A stretch of DNA of 64,000 nucleotides from Saccharum officinarum. Its lineage: Eukaryota; Streptophyta; Magnoliopsida; Poales; Poaceae. Shown here in pieces: positions 55,990-64,000 of this stretch. A program made the translations under genes and the position numbers. The notes under the pieces were generated by a model. It saw nothing but the letters and a program-made list of their open reading frames with translations, was not told the DNA's origin and searched no databases. The stretch's first letter is position 1; every line of letters begins with the position of its first letter. The stretch covers positions 1,430,988 to 1,494,987 of the forward strand of contig CM036167.1 of NCBI GenBank assembly GCA_020631735.1, given 5' to 3'.

Positions 55990-56400
55990 GCAAACTGCTT
56001 CTCATCGCTGCTAAACAGCTCATTTGGATTTTTGACGTAGCCAGGAATACAGATTATTAAGCAACCGGGAGTTACAGTTCCACAGAAAGCTCAAGCAGCG
56101 CTTCCTGGGCCTTACAGCGGTGGAGAAATTGAGAGCAAGGCAATGCTCCAGACTCACTATGATAAAAGCGACAAACACCAATTCCAAGCTTTTCTTCATG
56201 AGATCAAACGCCCAAAGAAGGAAAAACTTTATCAAATCACTACAAGTGTCGGGTGCAACAGTTTACACGCAGCATGACAAGGAACAAGCTGCATACTCAC
56301 ATTTCAGCTGCCTGTTCGATAAACCTGAACCTCGCTCTCACACCCTAAATTGGGACCTGCTGGATATCCAACAGCAGGACCTGCGCTGCGCTCTGTGCTC
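55990..56400 (+). pseudogene. LINE ORF2 fragment
   Basis: With frameshifts, the plus strand reads NTNSKLFFMRSNAQRRKNFI and TVYTQHDKEQAAYSHFSCLF. This matches the region between endonuclease and reverse transcriptase in plant L1 elements (the family's NTKFFH...RRRKN motif). No start, tail or target duplication is visible, so it is a fossil. Confidence 0.62.
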
Positions 56401-56403
56401 GCA

Positions 56404-57300
56404 GGACATCACATCGTCACTTTGTCAGTTCATCACCAACTCCGATCCTGCCCCGACCTGCGCTGCGCTCTGTGCTCGCAGCACCAGGTTCGGGACACGA
56501 AGTTCTCCACGCCAGGTTTTATTTCGTCCTTGATGATGGGTGTTACAGAATGTCAAATTCTGGGCGTTGTGACAAACTGGTGATGCGTACGGGTGGATTC
56601 TTCTGATCATGCAGTGAGCGTGATCCCATCCCAATCAACCACAGCGTGATGTGAGCTCGTGTGATTTTTGCCCTCTGATTCTCTGAATCTCGAAGATGCC
56701 TCCGTCTCCACGGGAATAAACCCGACTTTGAATGGCCATCAAGTACAATTCACCTACTACCATGTAACTAGCATATGACGAGCATATTCTCCTGATGCCA
56801 CTCGCCGTAGTGCCGATATCGACATCACTGGAAATAAATCGCCTCATTTATTGGTTTCTAGCACAATAATGCTGATGAATGCTCCAAAGCCTATCGTAAC
56901 GTAGTCACTCAATCATGGCTCCATACAAGTAGAACTTTGTCGACCGCAGACCGCTATCACTTGATAGTTAGTACTACTGCAGAATTTCCATATCCATTGG
57001 AAAACGACTTATGCTATTGTGGCTTGTGGCGAGCTGCGTGCTGGCAACATCCCAGAGTGGCTAAATCAGTTGCAAACTTCCGGAACTCCCGGTATCAAGC
57101 AAAGTTATTAACATCCAGTATGGAATTAAATTTGAATATTCTCGAACCACCTAAACACTTTTGTTACACCTTTTGCAAGGCTTTTTGTAGCTGACGAGTA
57201 GGATCCAACTTGTTTATGGAAGCTTTGCGGCGATATTGCGCGATGCTCATCCAAGTGCAGGGCTGGCCGTGTTTTGCCTTCTAAACTTCAAAACAAACTC
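56404..57300. repeat. Dispersed repeat, copy B, with 476-bp extra middle
   Basis: Blocks 56404-56545 and 57022-57300 match copy A. The middle, 56546-57021, is not present in copy A, where only 78 unrelated bases separate the blocks. An insertion in B, or a deletion with replacement in A, is implied. No coding function is recognised. Confidence 0.68.
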
Positions 57301-57890
57301 AAGGTTGTTTACCTATACCTGATGTTGCATTTCGTTTACTCGTTTTTATAGAAGCATATTGCTTTATGTGCTATTATACTTAACGAACAGAGAAAATTAA
57401 AGCAGGGATTATGTTGTCTGCCACTATGAACTCCCAAGGTACGGCGGTTCACTAAATTTGACGAATATTCAGTGGGTACTCAACGAGTACAGACATCACA
57501 TTTGTTTAACAAGTTTACTTATTGGCATAGGTTGCTTATCTTTAGGCTTGTCTCATTATTATTAGTAGCGTACGTGTCATATGGTTAGATCAGGTAATAA
57601 ACTGCCACACTTTGCTAAAGTTAGACATAGCAAGGTTTGTTACCAACCAAAGAGGCTGAACTTTATACTGTGGTCTCGCAAGTCTAATTTTTTCAGACCA
57701 ACGAGCAACCAGATTCGAGTACACGATTGCACAAGAGCCTTTTTTCGAAAGATCGATTGCACAAGAGCCCTTTGCCCTGGCTATAACTTATGACAATCTT
57801 ATGGGCACAATCGTCATATCTCCTCCTAGTAATGACCCATTTTTCCCTACCCACATAATAAACCATATAATACATGCATTAACCACACTA
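57301..57890. other. AT-rich sequence downstream of the small membrane-protein gene
   Basis: No gene. It includes two near-identical words (cgattgcacaagagcc at about 57724 and 57753) flanking ttttttcgaaagat. Confidence 0.45.
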
Positions 57891-57897
57891 CCACCTC

Positions 57898-58596
57898 CTA
57901 TAATGACAGTTGCAATTCCAATCCTACCCTCCTCCGCCCCCTCGGCGACGACGCCGTCAGGTCGCCGTCCCACAGCCTGACGACGCTACCGTCGAGCGCT
58001 GCCATGTCGACGTGGCGGTACCAACCCAGGTCGCTCCTCCGCCTCACCGCCAACTCCCTCTCTTCCCACGGCGCCGTGGCCGCCAAGGTCGTCGCTCTTC
58101 TTCTCCCGGCCGGCTCTGACACCGTCCTTCTGAGAACCACCTCCACCTCGCCGTCGTCGTCGTCATCCGCGTCCGCGCATTTCCTGACGCCGTCCACGAC
58201 TCCGTCGTCGTCGTCTCCTGATGAGCCACCGTAGCACGCAGTGAACCGCACCTTGGACGGCGTGTCCGGCTCGCTTACGGACGACGACGGCTCGGCCGGA
58301 GCGAGAGCGACCGGCCGCCGCGGCTCGTCAGTAATGGCAGCCCGCCGAGACGGCGGCAGACGCGCCTGTGGCTCCTGATTGTCGTCGTCGACGAGGGTGC
58401 TGGCGCTGCGAACGCCGGCGGCTCTGGGCTTGGAGTTGGAAGCGCTGTTGGCGCGGATGCGCCAGAGGCCGACAGCGGCGGCGGCGAGGGCGGCGACGAG
58501 CCAGGCGCAGAGCGAGCCGGCGGCCGCGGCCGCCGCTGGGAGGGAGTAGAGGCGCAGCGCAATGGCCTCGGCGGGCACCATGCCTAGGAGCTCCAT
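57898..58596 (-). CDS. Uncharacterised membrane-anchored plant protein, 232 aa, intronless
   Basis: A complete single-exon frame, ATG at 58596 to TAG at 57898. The N-terminus MELLGMVPAEAIALRLYSLP leads into an Ala/Leu-rich membrane segment (about residues 18-46) ending in LWRIRA. A basic and Ser-rich stretch follows, then SEPDTPSKVRFTACYGG, a run of Asp (about 138-146), the potential phosphosite RRTVSEP, and a C-terminal block GWYRHVDMAALDGSVVRLWD that looks conserved. I do not recognise a named family. The pattern fits small plant proteins of unknown function with one anchor and a cytosolic tail. A TATA box and strong composition bias support a real gene. Nothing nearby suggests its role. 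Confidence 0.75.
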   Translation of the reverse strand: MELLGMVPAEAIALRLYSLPAAAAAAGSLCAWLVAALAAAAVGLWRIRANSASNSKPRAAGVRSASTLVDDDNQEPQARLPPSRRAAITDEPRRPVALAPAEPSSSVSEPDTPSKVRFTACYGGSSGDDDDGVVDGVRKCADADDDDDGEVEVVLRRTVSEPAGRRRATTLAATAPWEERELAVRRRSDLGWYRHVDMAALDGSVVRLWDGDLTASSPRGRRRVGLELQLSL

Positions 58597-58740
58597 TCGC
58601 GGAGCCGCGGAGGTGTGGTTGTGCTGGTGCCTTGTGGTGGTGGGGGAGGTACTCGGCGGTTGTTGAAGAGGGGAGGTGGGGATGGTGTTGGTGGCTGGTG
58701 CTGCGGTGAGGAATGGAAGAAGATGGGTTTGGGTGGGAAG

Positions 58741-58750
58741 CGTATATATA
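58741..58750 (-). promoter_or_regulatory. TATA box of the small membrane-protein gene
   Basis: The minus strand reads CCTATATATACGC, about 150 bases upstream of the ATG at 58596. That would give a 5' leader of roughly 115 bases. Confidence 0.65.
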
Positions 58751-58799
58751 GGTCAATAGCCAGGTGGCGGAGTGGGAGCGAATATGCACTGGTGAACTG

Positions 58800-60855
58800 C
58801 CTGGAATTTTATTGCAAGTTGCACCTGCACAACTGAGCATTTTTGCTATTTTCTGTTTGGGTTCAGTATAATTTTGATACGTGCTAGCTGTGTTTGTTGT
58901 GACACATATTGAGCTCAAAATTAGTTTATTACTTGAAAAATACTCGATGAAGAGATGTTGCAAATAGGAGGTTTGGTCATCCCCTTATTTTGAGAATGTT
59001 CTAGTTTTTGTACCCTAGAAAAAAAAGAAATGCACACATATGATTGCTAATATGTTGCTATATAATCAATTATACCCTCAATTATTGAGCTTCCAATTTT
59101 TAGATGAACCATTTAGTTCCAAGTCTATATGATTGAGTCTTTTGTGGAGTTGAGCTAGTGCACCTATTCCATTCATCTTTAATTTGTACAGTATATTGGA
59201 GCAGAGGCAGAGTATCGCTCAGACTGTAATACGGTAGTACCCATTTCCTCAACTGAAATTGAACAAGCGTGGAGGCACTCGCATGTAAAAAGACAAGCTG
59301 CGGTTAATTATTTTGCTGCCAAACGGCGTAACAGTGCTGGCAACATCAGTTGGGAAGGGATCTAACCAGGAGATGCTGGGAATAATCGAGCTCGGGAGAT
59401 GCTGGCTGAGAATTGAGATACCATTTCTCCAGCTGGGAATGGCCGAATGGGAAGAAATGCGGGGCGCCGCCGCCAGCGTGACAGCGCCCTCTTCCCTCCA
59501 CTCGTGGTGGGGGCGTGGGGACGCGTGGGCGCCACCGATTGGATCTCGTGGGCCTGAGATCTACTTCGTGGCTTGGAATAGACCTGGCCCGTGCTGCCTG
59601 ATATCCTGATGTGTGGTACTCGTGGTACGTGTGGCTTATGACCACGGAGAGGGAGACGATGGAGTGTGTCCGATAACCTTTCCAAATCAGTGTGTCCCAG
59701 AACCTTTCCAAATCTCACTTTCTAAATCATTAGATGACGAGCTATTTGTAGAAAAAATGTTTTCTATATCTTTTTACTCTCTAATAGTTTTTCTATATCT
59801 CATGTGCACTACTCTAGAGAGTCATTCTCGTCTTTTATTTTTGCTAACGAAAAATCTGGAACAGAAGATGGCTATATTTGGATGACCATTTAGAAAATCT
59901 ATTCGAGAGTAATTTTTCATTAAAATCTCTATTCCTATCATTTAGAAAGGATACGAAGAGTCTCTCGGAGATGCTCTTGATCTGCCAGGCTGCATTTCAG
60001 TTTTCGCGCCTTGTAGAACCATTCGAGATCATTACGTACTCCGTATATGGTACCGTAAGAAGAAAAAAAAACTTGGTGACCAAGATTTACGTCGATCGGA
60101 ATTACCAGCTCTTGACCAAGTCCATAGGGGTACCCCGTCCCCGAGCAATGCAGTGCAGTTTATTTCGGGCAGAGAAGGATCAGACGGAGACGGGACAGAA
60201 AAATCCCATCAGTTGTCCCAGCGTGGGCGCGGGCGCGGGCGCACGGCAGAATGTTGCACGTCCGAATCTGCGGCAGAGAGAGAACTCTGCGCCGGCCGGC
60301 GGGCTCCATGCCTTGCCAGCGTTGGGCGATGGCCCCGTACGCCGCAGCCTATACGGATTCATTTGATCCGCAGACAGAGACAGGCGCAGCGTCTGCAGCA
60401 GCGCCCCGCATGTGTCAAAACATCCTCTGTCCGGCTGCGAAATGCCGAGCCTCGCGCGCTGCGAGACTCATGAAACGTACGTCTTGCGGTCGTGTCGTCA
60501 GAGAAGCACAACAATTGGCTTATAGCAAGCTGAGTTTTTGCTGATGTAGAAGAAAGAAGCAAGAAGAGAGAAAAGAGTTTGGCTCTCTGTAATAAGCTGA
60601 GCATGAAAGCATAGGCACTAATGGATCTCAATAGAGATGTATGTGAAGAGGAATAGGAAAGAGAATAAAAATATATAATAATAAAGAAATTTTATAGATA
60701 AATAAAAGATTAACTATTGTATAGCTTGATTCTTATAACTTGACCTATAGCCATACACTTGGCTCTATTATTGATCATGCTCTTATTGTTTCATCGGTCA
60801 AGCGTGACAGGTAGGCGAGCTGCCAAATCATTTCCATAGCCATGTTTAGCGTGTA
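58800..60855. other. Intergenic sequence; possible MITE remnants
   Basis: No convincing gene. The stretches near 59720-59980 (ending ctcggagatgctctt) and 60500-60785 (ending ctctattattgatcatgctcttatt) carry words common in grass MITEs, but I cannot pair their ends. The frames at 60150-60480 have Gly/Arg-rich low-complexity translations only. Confidence 0.4.
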
Positions 60856-61090
60856 TTCTCTCCGTCCCTAAATGTTTGTCGTTTTCGTTTCGAAGAAACA
60901 ACTTTGACTAAATATATATTAAAAAATATTAATATTTATGGTACATAATTAATATCATTGGATAGATATTTAAATTTAGTTTTTTTAACAAATTTATTTG
61001 AAGACATAAATGTTGCACGCATTTTCTATAAATCAAGTTAAACTTATCGGCACGCAGACCGTGGCGACACACATTTAGGGACAGAGGGAG
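60856..61090. mobile_element. Stowaway-type MITE
   Basis: Left end ttctctccgtccctaaatgt; the right end acatttagggacagagggag is its inverted match, with a few mismatches. TA dinucleotides flank both sides (60854-60855 and 61091-61092). These are the terminal motif and TA target of Tc1/mariner-related Stowaway MITEs. It is 235 bases, AT-rich and non-coding. Confidence 0.9.
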
Positions 61091-61248
61091 TAAGCATATC
61101 TTATCTTACCCTTTCGAATCCAGAGTTCAAGCTCGGCCATCCGATTAAGCCACGTCGTCCGTTAGCCCGTTAACGTTGGATCTGGCAATGAAGCTATGGG
61201 TGTGTTTGGTTGCTTGGGCTTCACTGGCCTGGCTAGCTACAGGTAGCC

Positions 61249-62399
61249 TGAAGGATCGAAACGGGCGACCAGAGGGGGGGTGAATGGTCGTGGAAGCCAA
61301 AAATAATTTCTAACCCTTCCCCTAAACACAAAACCTGATTAAATCACGTTTTCCAAATCTGGCTAGAACTCTATGTACCTAGTAAACCTGATGTGGACGA
61401 AAATCCGTAACTCCGATCGACCTAAAAATTTGTCAGATTAAACTAGATGAAATTACGAAACTAACCCAACTGGAATCACGTCAATCGGACTTACGGATCT
61501 TGAGATAAAAATAAAACAAGCAGACTATGTTAGATGCTGACGAGAATTGTAAAGAACCAATCAAGATGCACAAGATCAATCATTATAGATGAAAGATTAA
61601 ATTGAGTAATTGAACTTACAAAAGTGCATCTAGCCTCCGCCCGAACATCCTCCCTCTCTTAATCGGAGAGATCAACAAAAACCTCTCACTAGAATTCAAA
61701 CCCTAGGCTAGACCGGAGAGAGGAAAAACTGAACCGTGGAACCCGGGGTACGAGTACTGTTTACGGTACTGTTCACGCGTGAATAGTAACTCGCCGAGAG
61801 TCCAAAACGTTCCGCCCCCTTCTCAACCCTAGGTGCCACATATTTATATCTTCAAAGGGTGGCACGACCTATTTTCACATAACCCTCTACGCTAAATAAA
61901 TCCAACGTAGGGGCGTAAATTCCAATTACGTCCTCCATGGCAAATTCCGCGATGTCTGCGATCCCTCCATCTCCGCGATGTGATCCTCGCGATGTCGCCG
62001 CATGACCATCCGAAATCGTATCGCGATCGCCAGAATTTCCATCTTCGGCCAACGCACGCCGCACGAGCGTCCTGGTACGATGCATGGCTTTGTGGCTCAA
62101 CCAGCGAACCCCGGATTTTGTGGCGTAATCTGGAAACCTCCCTCGACGTCCTCCCACCGTGTAGCCAGGTACAGTAGACGTACATCACACGATCGCCTGT
62201 CCCTCGAACGCAAGCCTCGATCCGCCCTTCTCCGCCCCCACGGTTCTTCGGAACGGCATCCTATCCTCGTTCTTCACTCGTCGCCGCATGTACCTTGTCT
62301 CCACCTGTCACCTACAACCACAACCTGCCGAGAGATACGTCACACGCACACCGTGTTGTCAATCGCTCATCACCAAGGTGCTAGCACACCGGCATCTCA
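61249..62399. mobile_element. Solo LTR of a copia-type element
   Basis: Starts TGAAGGATCG and ends CATCTCA, with perfect 5-base duplications tagcc at 61244-61248 and 62400-62404. Its first 40 bases resemble the start of the Sirevirus LTR at 20310 (TGAAGGACC...GGCGACC...GAGGGGGTGAATGG). No primer site, coding region or second LTR is present, so it is an LTR-LTR recombination product 1151 bases long. Orientation by comparison is that of the 20310 LTR. Confidence 0.88.
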
Positions 62400-62404
62400 T
62401 AGCC

Positions 62405-62938
62405 TGAGTGGGTTTGGCCTAATTACTGCAATGCAAGTTGGGTCTGCTTGGTTGGTTGTATTACACTAGCCAAGTTTGGCTCGGTTTTATGTTTGGTTGC
62501 CTGTTCAAGGCCCGAACTGCATTAGCTTAGCAGAGGTTGGCGTGTTTGGTTGTTGCTGGCTCTGCTTCGTTGGCTTCACCCCTCCCTAGAGCGGTGATCT
62601 TACCTCCCACAGACCTCCCCTTGTCCTTTACGCTTTGTAAGTGGGGTATTTGGTAACATAACTTGCGTAGGTAATCATACAAATGATCAATCAATTGGCA
62701 AGGACGAAGTCCGCTTGCACACTAGATAAAGTCATAGTCATACAAATATTAAAGGAAAATGTTCCCTACTTCTACATGTCCCACAGTTAAAGTTTGTCCT
62801 ATAATTAAGTAAACAGGTACTATAAGTATATAATTAATGATCTACTTAAGCCACAACAGGTACGCTTGAACGAAAATTGCCACTGCTAATACAACAATTA
62901 TCAGGTCTTTGCGACAACCCATCATCTTAAATGATCCA
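62405..62938. other. Intergenic sequence around the solo LTR
   Basis: The site hit by the solo LTR lies in sequence with gtgtttggttgc near 61202 and gtgtttggttgt near 62550, possibly an older transposon. No gene is seen here. Confidence 0.4.
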
Positions 62939-63285
62939 TCATTCCTTGCATCGGGTACAGCTGTTGCCTGCTTTACACAGTGCTTCTGCTAGTGCAGTTT
63001 TCTCCCTGGCTTGCTCTTGTTCACGCCTGTACAGCTTCCAAACATGATCAGCTTCCTCCCTTGAACTGTACCCCTTGTATAATTTTTTATTTTGAAAAAA
63101 ACTGTGGAGCCTTGTTCCCCAGTACAATATATTAAAACGAAAAGAAAAATACAGGAAAGTTAGCTGGGTGCTAACAGAGACAAAACAGAAAGGAAAACAA
63201 AACTCACCTAGCACTACCTGTACCCCTTGTATAAATTGTTTGGGAACCTATTTACCTGGCCATGACAATCCATCCAGTTGTCATA
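62939..63285 (-). pseudogene. RNase H1/viroplasmin-type domain exon, broken by two insertions
   Basis: The minus strand from 63285 reads YDNWMDCHGQVNRFPNN, is interrupted by a LINE fragment (63083-63217), and continues YKGYSSREEADHVWKLYRR and a Lys/Glu/Ala-rich end to TGA at 62939. The W..C..QV..F....YKGY.SREEA pattern matches the small RNA/DNA-hybrid-binding domain found at the start of cellular RNase H1 and in caulimovirus transactivators (Caulimo_VI). Upstream exons are cut off by the LTR starting at 63286. Host-gene origin is more likely than viral, since only this domain and a plain tail are present, but that is inference. Confidence 0.6.
63083..63217 (-). mobile_element. 5'-truncated LINE insertion with 17-bp target duplication
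   Basis: About 135 bases between the direct repeats ctgtaccccttgtataa (63066-63082 and 63218-63234). On the minus strand it ends in an A-rich tail (caaaataaaaaa) after ttttaatatattgtactgggg, a typical 3' end of plant L1 elements. Truncation, A-rich tail and long target duplication are all as expected of LINE insertion. Confidence 0.82.
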
Positions 63286-64000
63286 TGTAACACCCTAGGT
63301 GTTGAGCATGCATTAAACATTGCAAAGCATGAGCATGAGCATCATCGTGCATTCATAATCACATGAAATATAAAGGAAACGTCGGTTTTAAACATGTGAA
63401 CCATGACTTCGAAACATAAAGGTTGCAATTGCTTGTTTAAATATAACTATGCCATGGTTTTGCTTGTTATGCTATTAAAACAGGTTTGATTAGTAATGCA
63501 AATAATTTAGAAATGTTTAGCAGGCATTTTGGAGCAAGTTTTGTATTCAAAAGTTTCTCAAATTTTGCTTTTAAAAATAAGTTAGAAAAATGAGTTTTTG
63601 AATTAAAATTAACTTTGAATCTCTAATTCAAAATATAGTTGGAATTTGAAAATGCACCCTAAAGCAAAGTTGTAGAGTTTAAAATTCTAAACAAGTTTGG
63701 TTTTTGGACCAATTCGTGAAAATGCTTTTTAATTGCTCAAAATAGAGAAAAATGGGGGCTGTTATTTGAAAAAAATAAAAAATGTTTTCCTTTTTAGTTG
63801 GGCCTGCCCCTCCCTTTCGGCCCGCTCCGCGAAGCCGGCCCAGACCTAGCTCGGCGCATCGCCCGCACGCGCTCGCGCCCGCGCTCCTCCCCTTCCGGCC
63901 CAGGCCCACGCGTGCGCTCTCGCTCCCACACGCGCTCGCGCCCGCGTTCGCTCCCCGCCTTGCCCGCGCACCTGGACGCCGCGTGGCACGCCGCCACCAG
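63286..64000 (+). mobile_element. Chromovirus LTR, left end, continues beyond the window
   Basis: Begins TGTAACACCCTAGGTGTTG and shares text with the reverse complement of the LTR at 5994-9953 (tggagcaagttttgtattc and the AT-rich run after it), but lies in the opposite orientation. It is GC-rich from about 63810 on, like the other LTR. It cuts directly into the RNase H1/viroplasmin-type exon. Confidence 0.82.

Noticed and set aside
60150..60480. Gly/Arg-rich frame that might be an RGG-type protein
   Set aside because: Short, no promoter, low complexity and no conserved motif. Several frames overlap in the same DNA.
62939..63285. Caulimovirus integration
   Set aside because: Only the viroplasmin-type domain is seen. 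There is no coat protein, movement protein or reverse transcriptase next to it, and the same domain occurs in cellular RNase H1.

Overview
The window is plant nuclear DNA, almost certainly from a grass. The evidence is a GC-rich 5' half and GC-poorer 3' half in the one large intron-containing gene, a maize-type Sirevirus, a long-LTR chromovirus whose LTRs begin TGTAACACC, a Stowaway MITE and other MITE families common in grass introns. I cannot name the species from the sequence alone; a panicoid grass is my guess.

Layout. 1-12866: minus-strand Ty3/gypsy chromovirus sequence in a tandem LTR arrangement. One 3.96 kb LTR (5994-9953) has a primer-binding site and internal region (leader, an extra upstream ORF, gag, pol) on its left, and a polypurine tract plus a chromodomain-like pol end from a second, internally deleted copy on its right. 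12867-22287: a degenerate minus-strand Sirevirus (Ty1/copia) whose 3' LTR is cut by the chromovirus. The Sirevirus itself sits inside the 3' end of a LINE (22288 to about 22940). 22940-27662: MITEs, LTR-like debris and unassigned AT-rich DNA. 27663-27762: a run of exactly 100 N. 27763-39222: a near-identical second copy of 16193-27662, best explained as two contigs that overlap but were not merged. 39223-42675: degenerate repeats, a broken gene fragment and the upstream region of the main gene. 42676-53477: a complete 14-exon NADPH oxidase gene (RBOH, closest in my judgement to the RBOHE type), with a MITE in intron 6 and a hAT-like element in intron 7. 53478-57890: old LINE pieces and paired repeats. 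57898-58596: an intronless membrane-anchored plant protein of unknown function. 60856-64000: a Stowaway MITE, a solo LTR with perfect target-site duplications, an RNase H1/viroplasmin-type domain exon broken by a truncated LINE and then by a chromovirus LTR, which runs out of the window.

Two host genes look functional: RBOH and the small membrane protein. The RBOH product would be a calcium-regulated plasma-membrane enzyme making apoplastic superoxide. Nothing in the window shows that the two genes work together.

The most unusual feature is the ORF upstream of gag in the chromovirus (4194-5204, minus). From its first ATG it reproduces the histone H3 N-terminal tail (H3 positions 1-13 exactly, including K4 and K9), while the H3 acetylation-site lysines 14, 18 and 23 are R, H and R. 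The tail is followed by an unrelated globular region, a coiled coil and a very acidic C-terminus. It is therefore a candidate retrotransposon-encoded histone mimic. This copy carries one in-frame stop.
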